DNA of 64,000 nt from an uncultured Bacteroides sp. (lineage in GTDB: Bacteria; Bacteroidota; Bacteroidia; Bacteroidales; Bacteroidaceae): NCBI GenBank assembly GCA_937890825.1, contig CALADS010000074.1, positions 209,725 to 273,724 on the forward strand, given 5' to 3'. Shown here piece by piece: positions 45,394 to 54,820 of the stretch; position 1 is the stretch's first letter; every line of letters starts with the position of its first letter. Both the position numbers and the translations under genes were made by a program. The notes under the pieces were generated by a model. The model saw only the letters and a list, made by a program, of their open reading frames with translations. It was not told the DNA's origin and made no database searches.

Positions 45394-46643
45394 AAGAAAT
45401 ATTTGAACTGATTAACGGCATGGCCCCCTATCTGATATTGGGCTTCTTATTGGCCGGACTGATGCATGCTTTTGTTCCCAACACCCTTTATCGCCGCTAT
45501 GTGGGGCAGAACTCGTTCCGATCTGTATTCAATGCAGCCATGCTGGGTATTCCGCTTCCACTCTGTTCGTGTGGAGTGATTCCTACTGCCATGTCGCTCC
45601 GCAAAGAAGGAGCCTCGAAAGGAGCTACCATATCATTCCTTATCGCCACTCCCCAAACCGGTGTAGATTCCATCATAGCCACTTACTCACTCATGGGACT
45701 TCCTTTCGCCGTAGTGCGTCCCATAGTGGCATTAGCCACAGCTTTATTTGGCGGCTGCCTGGTGAATAAGCTGGATAACACACTGAATGAAACGGTTATC
45801 TCTGAAACTGAAGAATCAACCGCCGGCACCCCTCACCGCTCTTTTGGAGAGAAACTGAAAACAGCCCTTCACTATGCCTTCGTAGATATGATGCAAGACA
45901 TTGGCAAGTGGTTGGTAGTAGGTTTGGTAGTAGCTGGTCTGATTACCGTATTTGTACCCGACAGTTTCTTCGCTGTTTTTGCAGATAAACCCCTGCTCAG
46001 TATGTTGCTGGTATTGGCCTTTGCCATTCCTATGTATCTCTGTGCTACTGGCTCCATTCCTATTGCCGTGGCTTTGATGCTGAAAGGATTGTCGCCCGGC
46101 ACAGCATTGGTGCTGCTGATGGCCGGCCCGGCTATCAATGCAGCCTCCATTCTGGTCATCAGCAAAGTGATGGGTAAAAAAACACTGACTCTATACCTCA
46201 CCTCTATCATCTCCGGAGCCATCATCTTCGGACTGGGTATCGACTACCTGCTGCCGCGAGAATGGTTTACAGCCCCTCTGGCACAAATGCAGTCGTGTCA
46301 CCATGATGGCATCAACTACCTTCATCTGGGCAGTTTCATTCTGTTGGCCATTCTATTAATGAATGCCTTCATACAGCGTTATCGCACACCTGCCCCCTGC
46401 GCTTGTCATGGACACCACTGTGCATGCCATTCTGAAGAAGAAGATAAGGAGAAATGGACCATTACTGTAAAAGGGATGACTTGCAACCATTGCAAAAACA
46501 ACGTAGAAAAAGCTATCTTGAAAGTAGAAGGCGTAACACAAGCGGAAGCCAACCTGAACAGCGGTCAAGTGGTAATCCATGGCAAAGCCGACCAGACTGC
46601 CATAGTACAAGCCATAGAAAGCATTGGTTTTGAGGTAGAGTAA
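45390..46643 (+). CDS. SO_0444-type Cu/Zn efflux permease with C-terminal HMA domain
   Basis: A 417-residue inner-membrane transporter of the DUF318/permease class. About eight to ten helices are arranged in two halves; Cys59-Ser-Cys61-Gly (PLPLCSCGVIPTA) sits in a membrane segment and CATGSIP in the second half. A Cys/His-rich linker (CACHGHHCACH, about 330-342) is followed by a heavy-metal-associated domain with GMTCNHC near 362. This architecture is the one named SO_0444 family efflux transporter. It is coupled to the Fur-family gene, and converges with the helicase gene with three bases between stops. Confidence 0.88.
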   Translation: MKEIFELINGMAPYLILGFLLAGLMHAFVPNTLYRRYVGQNSFRSVFNAAMLGIPLPLCSCGVIPTAMSLRKEGASKGATISFLIATPQTGVDSIIATYSLMGLPFAVVRPIVALATALFGGCLVNKLDNTLNETVISETEESTAGTPHRSFGEKLKTALHYAFVDMMQDIGKWLVVGLVVAGLITVFVPDSFFAVFADKPLLSMLLVLAFAIPMYLCATGSIPIAVALMLKGLSPGTALVLLMAGPAINAASILVISKVMGKKTLTLYLTSIISGAIIFGLGIDYLLPREWFTAPLAQMQSCHHDGINYLHLGSFILLAILLMNAFIQRYRTPAPCACHGHHCACHSEEEDKEKWTITVKGMTCNHCKNNVEKAILKVEGVTQAEANLNSGQVVIHGKADQTAIVQAIESIGFEVE

Positions 46644-46646
46644 AAA

Positions 46647-48110
46647 TTACTCTACCTGCTCCGGCGGATAATTCACCAAATACAGAGTACCCGTGGCACG
46701 GGTAAAAGCCGTATACAACCAACGAAAATAATCAGGAGTAAGGTATTCATCAGTCATATACCCCTGATCCAGAAACACATTTTTCCATTGTCCTCCTTGT
46801 GCCTTGTGGCAAGTTACAGCATACGCATATTTCACCTGAACCGCATTGTAGTAAATATCAGCCTTCATTTTTTTCATTCGCTCACGTTTCAACGGGATAT
46901 CGGCATAATCTTCCAATACTTGATAGAACAGCCGGTCGTTATCAGCTTTAGGCAAAGCAGGAGCATCACTATGCAGGGTATCAAGCAGCAGGTTTACCTC
47001 CATCTCCAGTTCTTGACAATCAGGAAAAGCCAGCAACACATCGGCAAAACGAAATCCGTAAAGTTCTCGAGTACGGCGTACACGCTTTACCACAGCCAAT
47101 TCTCCGTTGGCTATAAAATCGGGTACAGACTCAGCTTGCTCTGCAGTTTGCGAATCTTTCTTCAGTTCTGCTATCAAGCGTTCCGTCCAGTAATAACTGT
47201 TTTTTGCCACCATCAGCCAATCCCCCGACTCCAATTCCTCTTCGTGCCACAAGATTTGAGCCCGAATACCCTTATTATAAATATTCGCCCTTTTATTGCT
47301 ACGACATATCACAATCGTTTCATCCATTCCGTCGCGACTGTAACACTGTTCCAAAGCATCAATCAATTCATTGCCTGGCAACACCTTTATATCAGCAAAG
47401 CCAGTCACCCTAATCTTTGGCAATGACCAACATTCTTCGTCTTGAAGCTTTTGACGCAATCGAGTAGCATTCCACAAAATACCGGAATCTAATCCCTGCC
47501 TCACCACATGAGTCAAATCTACCTCTGTTACATCCAAGCCGTAACCACGCAAAGCATCACTCCATAGAGCCGGACTCTGCTCTTCACCCACGGGGGGAAG
47601 CTGAGCCGTATCACCCATCAACAGCAAACGGCATCCCTGGCCGGCATACACAAACTGCACCAAATCGTCGAGCAGACGACCGGTGCCGAAGGAAGCCCCC
47701 GACAACCCCTCATTGGAAATCATCGATGCCTCATCTACTATAAACAGGGTATGAGTGGAGAGATTATCGCTGAGTGAAAAATTACCCAACTCATTGGAAA
47801 AAGCCTGCTGCCGATAAATCTTCTTATGAATGGTAAAAGCAGCATGTCCGGCATAGGCAGAAAACACCTTGGCCGCCCTGCCTGTAGGAGCCAACAATAC
47901 GTTCTTCTGCTGCAAACGGTCCAGCGTACGCACCAAAGCTGCCACCAGCGAAGTCTTACCAGTACCGGCATACCCACGGAGAATGAATACACCGTCGGCA
48001 CTGCCTGCCGTCAAGAACGAAGCCAGTAATTTTATAGCAATTTCCTGCTCAGAAGTTGGCTGATAAGGAAAATTTTCCTTAATTTGCGTTTCTAAATAGT
48101 TATTTATCAT
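46647..48110 (-). CDS. RecD-like ATP-dependent DNA helicase (SF1)
   Basis: A 487-residue superfamily 1B helicase: Walker A RGYAGTGKTSL (Lys52), APTGRAAKVF, Walker B FIVDEASM, motif III LLLMGDTAQLPPVG, and the C-terminal UvrD_C_2 signature YAVTCHKAQGGQWKNV near the end. It is shorter than RecD or RecD2, with no N-terminal extension, as is usual for the stand-alone helicases of Bacteroides. Probable role is DNA repair or recombination, 5' to 3'. It is divergent from the pseudopilin-like gene. Confidence 0.9.
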   Translation of the reverse strand: MINNYLETQIKENFPYQPTSEQEIAIKLLASFLTAGSADGVFILRGYAGTGKTSLVAALVRTLDRLQQKNVLLAPTGRAAKVFSAYAGHAAFTIHKKIYRQQAFSNELGNFSLSDNLSTHTLFIVDEASMISNEGLSGASFGTGRLLDDLVQFVYAGQGCRLLLMGDTAQLPPVGEEQSPALWSDALRGYGLDVTEVDLTHVVRQGLDSGILWNATRLRQKLQDEECWSLPKIRVTGFADIKVLPGNELIDALEQCYSRDGMDETIVICRSNKRANIYNKGIRAQILWHEEELESGDWLMVAKNSYYWTERLIAELKKDSQTAEQAESVPDFIANGELAVVKRVRRTRELYGFRFADVLLAFPDCQELEMEVNLLLDTLHSDAPALPKADNDRLFYQVLEDYADIPLKRERMKKMKADIYYNAVQVKYAYAVTCHKAQGGQWKNVFLDQGYMTDEYLTPDYFRWLYTAFTRATGTLYLVNYPPEQVE

Positions 48111-48162
48111 TTTTGTAAAAGAAAAAAGTCCGGATAACGGCTATTATTCAATTTATTTCTTT

Positions 48163-48170
48163 TATTTTTG
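48163..48170 (+). promoter_or_regulatory. Promoter of the pseudopilin-like gene (-7 box)
   Basis: TATTTTTG fits TAnnTTTG, 35 bp before the start codon; no clear -33 box. Confidence 0.5.
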
Positions 48171-48205
48171 CGGTGCGAATATAATAACTAAAAAACATAT
48201 TTATC

Positions 48206-48892
48206 ATGAAAACAGTATTTAATATCGTTTTAGGCTTATGTGCAGTGGTATTGGTTTACATCTGCTATGCCAGCATTATGGGACCTATCGATTTTGAGAA
48301 TGCCAAAAAGCACAGAGATGCTGCAGTTATCGCTCGCCTAATGGATATCCGTAAGGCACAAGCTGAGTATCGTAACATGAACGATCAGCAATACACTGCC
48401 AACTTCGACACACTGATTGACTTCGTAAAGAACCAGAAGTTGCCGTTCGTCTTCAAACAAGGAGAACTGACCGACAAACAGTTGGAAGAAGGCATGACTG
48501 AAAAGAAAGCTATGCGCATCATCGAAAAAGCTCAGAAAACCGGTAACTTCAGTGAAGTGAAGAAACTTGGTTTGGAAAACTTCAAACGTGACACTATGTG
48601 GGTAGCTATCTTGGATACTATCTTCCCCAAAGGATTTAATCCGGATTCTATGCGTTACATTCCTTTCGGTAATGGCGCTCAATTTGAAATGGCTATCAAG
48701 AACGATACAGCCAAGTCTGGTGCTCCGTTCTGTCTGTTGGAAGTAAAAGCTCCTTATGACATCTATCTGAACGGTTTGGACAAACAAGAAATTGCCAACC
48801 TGAAAGATTTGCAAACCAAAATGAATAAGTACACTGGTCTGATGATCGGTAGCTTGGAAACTGCTAACAACAATGCCGGTAACTGGGAATAA
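48206..48892 (+). CDS. Conserved membrane-anchored protein, pseudopilin-like N-terminus
   Basis: A 228-residue protein with an N-terminal transmembrane helix (about 4-25) leading into a long charged helix, DAAVIARLMDIRKAQAEYRN, then QYTANFDTLIDFVK. That helix-then-Tyr/Phe pattern is the one seen in type II secretion pseudopilins, but the prepilin peptidase site is not evident. The rest has no recognised domain. Its codon usage is that of a well-expressed gene (many AAC, CGT and GGT codons). It is followed, with a 20-bp overlap, by DUF3822. The function is unknown. Confidence 0.8.
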   Translation: MKTVFNIVLGLCAVVLVYICYASIMGPIDFENAKKHRDAAVIARLMDIRKAQAEYRNMNDQQYTANFDTLIDFVKNQKLPFVFKQGELTDKQLEEGMTEKKAMRIIEKAQKTGNFSEVKKLGLENFKRDTMWVAILDTIFPKGFNPDSMRYIPFGNGAQFEMAIKNDTAKSGAPFCLLEVKAPYDIYLNGLDKQEIANLKDLQTKMNKYTGLMIGSLETANNNAGNWE

Positions 48893-49676
48893 TAATTTGA
48901 AAGACATAGATTTTTCCCAATCGGAACAATATACTTTATCCATCCGTCTTAGTACGGATGGATTTTCTTTTTCTGTGTTCAACCCTCACAACGATGATTC
49001 CCTTTCATCCATCGACTATCCGATAGATGAAACTCTTTCTCTTACGGCCAATCTGAAACAGACGTTTCGGGAACTGACATGGATAAACCATACCTTCCGA
49101 AAGGTGAATATACTGATAGCTACCCGCCGCTTTACCCTCATGCCATTAGAGTTTTTCGAGGATGAGCAGGCAGAATCTATCTTTTATCATAACTGCAGCC
49201 AGCGCGACAATGAACTGATACAATATAACATTCTGCATAAGAATAATATCGTAGTGCTGTTTGGCATGGATAAAAGTAGCCATACTTTCCTGACGGAGCA
49301 GTTTCCTAACGCACGATTTTATGCACAAGTCAGCCCATTCATAGACTATCTCTCGGCCAAGAGCCGCTTGGGCAACAACCAAAAGCTCTATGCGCACTTA
49401 CATCCACATGCCATAGACCTATACAGTTATGAACGGGGGCATTTACTATTGTGCAATTCGTTCGAATGCAAAGAAACCACCGATAGCCTGTATTACATCC
49501 TTTACACCTGGAATTTGTTAAATCTAAATCAGGAAAGAGATGAACTGCATCTTTGTGGAAATCTGCAAGGGAAAGAACAATTATTGGATGGTTTGAAGAA
49601 ATATATCAGAAGAGTATTTATCATGACACCCACCGAGAACCTTGACTTGCAGGCCATTGTCAGTCTGGGTGAGTGA
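48873..49676 (+). CDS. DUF3822 family protein
   Basis: A 267-residue cytoplasmic protein of the DUF3822 family, predicted to have an actin/hexokinase-like two-lobed fold. Typical features are the N-terminal YTLSIRLSTDGFSFSVFNP strand pair and the C-terminal HLCGNLQGKEQLL. The ATG at 48873 lies inside the end of the preceding gene; a TTG at 48897 (giving KDIDFSQSEQYTL) matches the usual start of the family better and may be the true one. It is followed after four bases by the rsmD region, a pairing common in Bacteroidales. The function is unknown. Confidence 0.85.
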   Translation: MPVTGNNNLKDIDFSQSEQYTLSIRLSTDGFSFSVFNPHNDDSLSSIDYPIDETLSLTANLKQTFRELTWINHTFRKVNILIATRRFTLMPLEFFEDEQAESIFYHNCSQRDNELIQYNILHKNNIVVLFGMDKSSHTFLTEQFPNARFYAQVSPFIDYLSAKSRLGNNQKLYAHLHPHAIDLYSYERGHLLLCNSFECKETTDSLYYILYTWNLLNLNQERDELHLCGNLQGKEQLLDGLKKYIRRVFIMTPTENLDLQAIVSLGE

Positions 49677-49716
49677 TTAAGTGTACAACTTTAAAAACAA
49701 AACATACTATTACCTT

Positions 49717-50250
49717 ATGCGAGTAATCAGTGGAATATATAAACGAAGACGATTTGACGTGCCGCGCACCTTCAAAGCACGCCCCACAACAGATTTCGCC
49801 AAAGAGAACCTATTCAACGTATTGGCCAACTACATAGACTTTGAAGAAGGAGTACGTGCACTGGATTTATTTGCAGGCACAGGAAGTATCAGTATCGAAT
49901 TGGTATCACGCGGATGTGATCAGGTAATCAGCCTGGAAAAAGACCGTGACCACCATGCCTTCATCTGTAAGATTATGCAAGAAGTGAAGACCGACAAATG
50001 TATACCTATACGGGGCGATGTATTCAAGTATTTGCAGGGAGGCAAGGAGCAATTTGATTTTATCTTTGCCGACCCACCCTATGAACTGAACGGTTTGGAA
50101 ACAATTCCAGATCTGGTATTTGACAACCACCTCTTAAAAGAAAACGGTCTGTTTGTACTAGAACATGGCAAGAAAAACAATTTTGAATCCCATCCGCATT
50201 TTATTGAAAAAAGAGTCTACGGAAGTGTGAATTTCTCGTTCTTCCGATAA
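49717..50250 (+). CDS. rsmD: 16S rRNA (guanine966-N2)-methyltransferase
   Basis: Methylates G966 of 16S rRNA in the assembled small subunit. The 177-residue protein from the chosen ATG begins MRVISGIYKRRRF, the usual RsmD opening. It contains RPTTDFAKENLFNVL, the SAM motif LDLFAGTGSISIEL and the catalytic FADPPYEL. A GTG at 49681 would add 12 residues with no family support. It follows the DUF3822 gene and converges with cls with 21 bp between stops. Confidence 0.95.
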   Translation: MRVISGIYKRRRFDVPRTFKARPTTDFAKENLFNVLANYIDFEEGVRALDLFAGTGSISIELVSRGCDQVISLEKDRDHHAFICKIMQEVKTDKCIPIRGDVFKYLQGGKEQFDFIFADPPYELNGLETIPDLVFDNHLLKENGLFVLEHGKKNNFESHPHFIEKRVYGSVNFSFFR

Positions 50251-50271
50251 ACAGCAACCGTATTTCATCAT

Positions 50272-51711
50272 TTATAGCAAAGGCGCCAGGAGTCGCACCA
50301 GACTCTCGGCCGCTTTTCTATACCAAGGTCGTTTAATCCAATTCTTCAGTAACACCTGCACGGCCTCTCGCTGATCTTGTATAAAGACTTCACGCAACTG
50401 CAATGCTGTCTCTACATCGTAGATAAAAGCATTTACCTCAAAATTATGCTCAAAACTGCGGAAATCTATATTGGTAGAACCTACTGTAGAGAATGCATCG
50501 TCCGATACCATCAGTTTAGAATGCAAAAAGCCCTTTTTATAAAAATATACCTTCACCCCTGCCCGCAACACATCGGCCAGATAAGAACAAGAAGCCAAAT
50601 GAGTTAAGCGGCTATCGGCCCGCATAGGCAACATCAAGCGCACATCCACGCCCGACAGTGCAGCCTGCTGCATGGCTTGAAGCACGGATTCAGTAGGAAG
50701 AAAATAAGGAGTCTGCATATAAAAATATTTTTCAGCTCCCTGCAAAGCCTTTGTCAAGCCGAACATAATCTCTCGCCAAAGTCCCACAGGCTCACTGGTC
50801 ACTATCTGAGCCAATGCCATACCAGAGTCTTTTATTTCAGGAAAATAGTAGGCCGATGTTATCAAGGTACGGTCTACAAAATACCAGTCGAGCAGAAAAG
50901 CAGTCTGCAAGCCATATACAGCCTTTCCTTGAATCTGCAAATGCGTATCGCGCCAAATGCCCCAAGAGAATCCCCTGACATACCTTTCTGCCAGATTCAT
51001 CCCTCCTACAAAGCCTATACAACCATCAATGACCACAATTTTCCGGTGATTTCGATAATTGACCTTGCTAGTAAACTGAGGAAAACGAACTTTTAAAAAA
51101 CTACGTACCTCAATGCCGGCTTCACGCATGGTTTCGAAAAAAGCATGAGGAACGTGCCAGCACCCCACATCATCGTAGATTACCCTTACTTCTACACCGG
51201 CACGTGCTTTTTCTATCAGCACATCACGCACCATCCTGCCCACCGCGTCATCTTCGAATATATAAAATTCCAGATGAATATGCCGCTTGGCCTGCTGCAA
51301 ATGACAGAGTAAAGCTTGAAGCATGGAACTCCCCTCTGTAAAAGCCTGCACAGAATTTCCTTCAAAAGGATAAGCTTGATTAGTATATTGAAACAGATGT
51401 ATCAACCCCTTGTACTGAGCCGGCAAATCAGAAAGTTCCTGGCCACGATAAGCCAGCATGGATTTCTTCATCAACCGGCTATAGAGTTTCTTCCCTATCA
51501 GCCGCTCCCTACGCTGACTGCGTCCGAAGAAGAAATAGAAGACAAGGCCTACAACAGGAAGAAACATCAACACCAATATCCATGCCAACGTCTTCACCGG
51601 ATTACGATTATCCAGTACGATTACTACAATCGTACCGATGATAGCACCGAAATAAAGTATATCGAATGCAACTGTTGCTATTTGACTCAAAAGCAGATTC
51701 CAATCTATCAT
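50272..51711 (-). CDS. cls: Cardiolipin synthase (phospholipase D family)
   Basis: Makes cardiolipin by joining two phosphatidylglycerol molecules, or phosphatidylglycerol with another donor, at the inner membrane. The 479-residue protein has two N-terminal transmembrane helices and a PLDc_N region (RNPVKTLAWILVLMFLP, YFFFGRSQRR). It carries two HKD motifs: NHRKIVVIDGCIGFVGGMNL and HSKLMVSDDAFSTVGSTN. Length fits bacterial ClsA. The promoter upstream is embedded in a long palindrome. Confidence 0.93.
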   Translation of the reverse strand: MIDWNLLLSQIATVAFDILYFGAIIGTIVVIVLDNRNPVKTLAWILVLMFLPVVGLVFYFFFGRSQRRERLIGKKLYSRLMKKSMLAYRGQELSDLPAQYKGLIHLFQYTNQAYPFEGNSVQAFTEGSSMLQALLCHLQQAKRHIHLEFYIFEDDAVGRMVRDVLIEKARAGVEVRVIYDDVGCWHVPHAFFETMREAGIEVRSFLKVRFPQFTSKVNYRNHRKIVVIDGCIGFVGGMNLAERYVRGFSWGIWRDTHLQIQGKAVYGLQTAFLLDWYFVDRTLITSAYYFPEIKDSGMALAQIVTSEPVGLWREIMFGLTKALQGAEKYFYMQTPYFLPTESVLQAMQQAALSGVDVRLMLPMRADSRLTHLASCSYLADVLRAGVKVYFYKKGFLHSKLMVSDDAFSTVGSTNIDFRSFEHNFEVNAFIYDVETALQLREVFIQDQREAVQVLLKNWIKRPWYRKAAESLVRLLAPLL

Positions 51712-51714
51712 AAC

Positions 51715-51764
51715 AACTCTCTTCCTTTATATAGAACAAATATAAAGGAAAAGAGTTGAAAAGA
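51715..51764 (-). promoter_or_regulatory. cls promoter inside an 18-bp inverted repeat (possible operator)
   Basis: Arms 51715-51732 and 51740-51757 are complementary in 17 of 18 positions with a 7-nt loop. The minus-strand -7 box TATATTTG (51744 to 51737) straddles the centre, and an ATTG (51767 to 51764) stands 19 bp upstream as a -33. The palindrome begins only four bases before the cls start codon, so it would also fold in the 5' end of the mRNA. Confidence 0.55.
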
Positions 51765-51790
51765 CAATGCTATGACCTGATTTTTATCTG

Positions 51791-54718
51791 TCAGAACCTT
51801 CGAGGACCAAAGCCGCCGCGATGACCGGGTCCGAATCCTCTACCCGGACCGTGCATGCCTTTCTGAGCATTTTTACCGCCAAAAATATTGAGCCGATAAA
51901 TGAAATGAACCATGCAATAACTGTTCACACCATTGTATTGATAAACGGAACGACCGCTGGAAGTCAACGAACGGCTGATGTTGCTCTGCTGCTTCAGAAT
52001 ATCATACATTTCAAAACTTACGGTAGCAGCTCCCTTCAAGAATGTTTGTGAAAGCTGCGCATTCCAGATAAGTTCGTTACGGTTCATACTGGCATCCGAG
52101 AATCCGCGGCGACTTTGATTGGAAATATTGGTAGACAGGCTCATGCTCCAAGGTGCTGTAACCGTAGTAAAGGCACCATAAGAGAAATCATAAGGTTCCT
52201 GATTATTTTTAGGTGTCAGCTTATCCTTTTCTATGGTGTAAGAGAACGAACCATTCACACCCAACTCTAACCAATCGTTACGGAAAGTGGCATTCAACCG
52301 CTCGCTCAACTTCAAGTCAGTAGTAGTATTCTTTTGCTCCACAGCCTCTTCACCTTTGCCCGATGTAAGAAAGCCTACATTATTAGCATACCGCACGAAT
52401 GTATGTGTACCTACATTGAATTTTTTATTCTTCAAAGCTGTATTAAAGCCAAACATGCCAAAAGCATTCCAGTTACCGTTGATATTCTTCGGCGTCACCG
52501 TCCATCCACCCGTTTCCTCGTTATACGCTCTGCTGTTGCTTATACTGTTGCGTGTAGTCTGAAAAGAAGCATGCGTAAAGACTGAACGTTGTTTGTCGGG
52601 CAAATAATTGTTATAGAATAGCCGGATATTATGACTGAATGACGGCTTCAAATCAGGATTACCCACTCTGATATTCAGCGGATTAGAATTATCGGTAATG
52701 GGCAACAGGTTCTCCATGCCGGGCTGGCTGCTACTGCCCCGATAAATAAAACGCAGCTGACTGACTTTCGAAAAACGGAACCGTAAATCTATATTCGGAG
52801 AAAAGTTGAACACATGGCGCACAGATACTGTATCGGTTTCTCCTTTCCGGTAAGTCAACCGGGTGTTCTGCGGCTGGAAAGACATACCTGCATTCAACTG
52901 ATACAGCGGACGGATGACACGCAGCCCCACCATGGCCTCATGATTATACGTCTTATATTCTGCATATTTGCTCTGATTCTTATCTTTATAGTCTGCATAA
53001 TCGGCAGGAAGTTCATCCCCCATCTCCCAGCCGGTTTCCGAGCGTATCAGATCGTAGGTACTCTTATCATTCTCGCTATAGCTATACTTAAAGCGGTACT
53101 TAAACTGCAGGAAGATGGCCTTGGCTATCGGCTCGCTGTAAGTAAGGTCGGTAGTAAGGCTGTAGTTCGACTTAGGCGAAGTGATATACCTGCGGATAGG
53201 GTCTCCCTTGGACAAGCCACTGCCTTCCTGCTGCTGAAAATACCAGATATCCGACGAACTGAACTGGTCGTCATCACTGTCGCCGTAGCTGAAATGCTCT
53301 CTCAGTGTAATGTTCCGTCCCCTGGCATTCAGTTTGCGGTTCAGCTGCAAGGTAGCATTTGCCGAAAGCGAATGGCCATCCGAGTAAGATTCAGAATTGC
53401 TGGTATTTACCCGAATATCCTTCAACGGGTCGTCCTGCATCAAATCCGCCTCGGCCAGTTTCTTCAAATCCAAATAATCGTTCGGATTAGCTACCAGTCC
53501 GAAAGGGTCTTGACTGAATGTGCCCGACATGGAAGCCGAACTGCTCTCGGTCTTGGAGTAGGACACATTAGGCCGGAAGATGATATTGGTCAGCGTATCC
53601 GGCTTCCACTCCAGACGAAAATCTGCCCGAAACGACTGCGAGGTATTGGCTGAGAGAGAATTGGAATTAGAGAACGAAGAAGACGCCCCTGCATTCAGGA
53701 AGTTTTCCGCATACCCTGTACTGCTGGCATCATTTCCCCGATAGTTATATTGCACACTTCCGCCCAGATCCAGTTTTTCCGATTCAGTGGCAAAGTTCAA
53801 TCCCAGCTCCTTGGTAGCCGTCAGACCGTTGCTACGCCTCCAACGCGGTCCGCCTCCACCGGCCGAGAATCCCTGGTCGTTCACATTATTGGCACCAGCT
53901 ATCAAAGTGACCTGTGTCTTATCCTGGAAATAATTCACCATGGCACGTCCTATGTAGCGGTCTTCCGTACCGGCAGCCAAATCCACGTTGCCAAACAGCC
54001 CACGGTTCATGCCTTTCTTTACAGTGAGGTCGAGCACGGTTTCCTCTTCCCCGTCGTCAATGCCGGTAATGCGGGCCAGGTCCGACTTCTTATCATACGT
54101 CTTCAGCTTGTTGATCATTTCCACGGGCAGGTTCTTCAAGCCGGTCTTCACATCGCCCCCGAAGAACTCCTTGCCGTCCACCATGATTTTCTTCACCTCC
54201 TTACCGTTGATTTTCACATTGCCGTCTTCATCGATTTCAGCTCCCGGCAATTTTTTGACCAGCTCTTCCAGCATGGCACCTTCAGGGGTACGATAAGCCG
54301 AGGAGTTAAAGGCTACGGTATCTTCTACCACCTGCACCTGCGGTGCTTCGGCCACTACCACGGCCTCGGCCAGCATCACAGCGTCGGATTCTAGCGTTAA
54401 GGTACCAATATCTTTCACAGGAACGGCCTTGGCCAGCCACATAGGAATCTGCCGGCTCTTATAACCGATATAAGAAACTTTCAGCAAATACTTGCCGGGC
54501 TTCACCCTAGGCAATTTAAAATAACCGTCATTAGAACTTGCCACTCCGGCAGCCTGACTGCTGTCCGGTAGAGCCAACAACTGCACGGTGGCTTGCATGG
54601 CAGGAGCCTTGGTATCTCCTTCCATCACGCGGCCCGACACCACGATTCCATTTGTTTGCGAAAAGGCAGCGGACGCCATTGTCAGCAACAGCATCATGCC
54701 CAACATCCATTTTCTCAT
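51791..54718 (-). CDS. TonB-receptor-like outer-membrane beta-barrel protein (large)
   Basis: A 975-residue outer-membrane protein: signal peptide (to about Gln21), carboxypeptidase-regulatory-like domain (about 26-100, GDTKAPAMQATVQLL, VSYIGYKSRQIP) and a plug-like region (VKINGKEVKKIMVDGKEFFGGD). A long barrel of the PF14905 outer-membrane beta-barrel family follows. The end is unusual: a Gly/Pro/His/Arg-rich tail (GPGRGFGPGHRGGFGPRRF). Substrate is unknown. No SusD partner is adjacent, so it is not a glycan SusC system. It is transcribed toward cls. Confidence 0.88.
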   Translation of the reverse strand: MRKWMLGMMLLLTMASAAFSQTNGIVVSGRVMEGDTKAPAMQATVQLLALPDSSQAAGVASSNDGYFKLPRVKPGKYLLKVSYIGYKSRQIPMWLAKAVPVKDIGTLTLESDAVMLAEAVVVAEAPQVQVVEDTVAFNSSAYRTPEGAMLEELVKKLPGAEIDEDGNVKINGKEVKKIMVDGKEFFGGDVKTGLKNLPVEMINKLKTYDKKSDLARITGIDDGEEETVLDLTVKKGMNRGLFGNVDLAAGTEDRYIGRAMVNYFQDKTQVTLIAGANNVNDQGFSAGGGGPRWRRSNGLTATKELGLNFATESEKLDLGGSVQYNYRGNDASSTGYAENFLNAGASSSFSNSNSLSANTSQSFRADFRLEWKPDTLTNIIFRPNVSYSKTESSSASMSGTFSQDPFGLVANPNDYLDLKKLAEADLMQDDPLKDIRVNTSNSESYSDGHSLSANATLQLNRKLNARGRNITLREHFSYGDSDDDQFSSSDIWYFQQQEGSGLSKGDPIRRYITSPKSNYSLTTDLTYSEPIAKAIFLQFKYRFKYSYSENDKSTYDLIRSETGWEMGDELPADYADYKDKNQSKYAEYKTYNHEAMVGLRVIRPLYQLNAGMSFQPQNTRLTYRKGETDTVSVRHVFNFSPNIDLRFRFSKVSQLRFIYRGSSSQPGMENLLPITDNSNPLNIRVGNPDLKPSFSHNIRLFYNNYLPDKQRSVFTHASFQTTRNSISNSRAYNEETGGWTVTPKNINGNWNAFGMFGFNTALKNKKFNVGTHTFVRYANNVGFLTSGKGEEAVEQKNTTTDLKLSERLNATFRNDWLELGVNGSFSYTIEKDKLTPKNNQEPYDFSYGAFTTVTAPWSMSLSTNISNQSRRGFSDASMNRNELIWNAQLSQTFLKGAATVSFEMYDILKQQSNISRSLTSSGRSVYQYNGVNSYCMVHFIYRLNIFGGKNAQKGMHGPGRGFGPGHRGGFGPRRF

Positions 54719-54820
54719 GTCTATTCTATTCTTAATCTATAACTCAGTGCCCTGTTTGTGTCACACTGTTACTTGGTTTGACTAAAATAGAACAGAAAGG
54801 TTTAATGAGCCAACAGTTTT

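Noticed and set aside
46644..46646. Missing terminator between the efflux permease and helicase genes
   Set aside because: The three-base gap between convergent stops is compact but ordinary in this genome; relA and the MerR-type gene even overlap by four bases.
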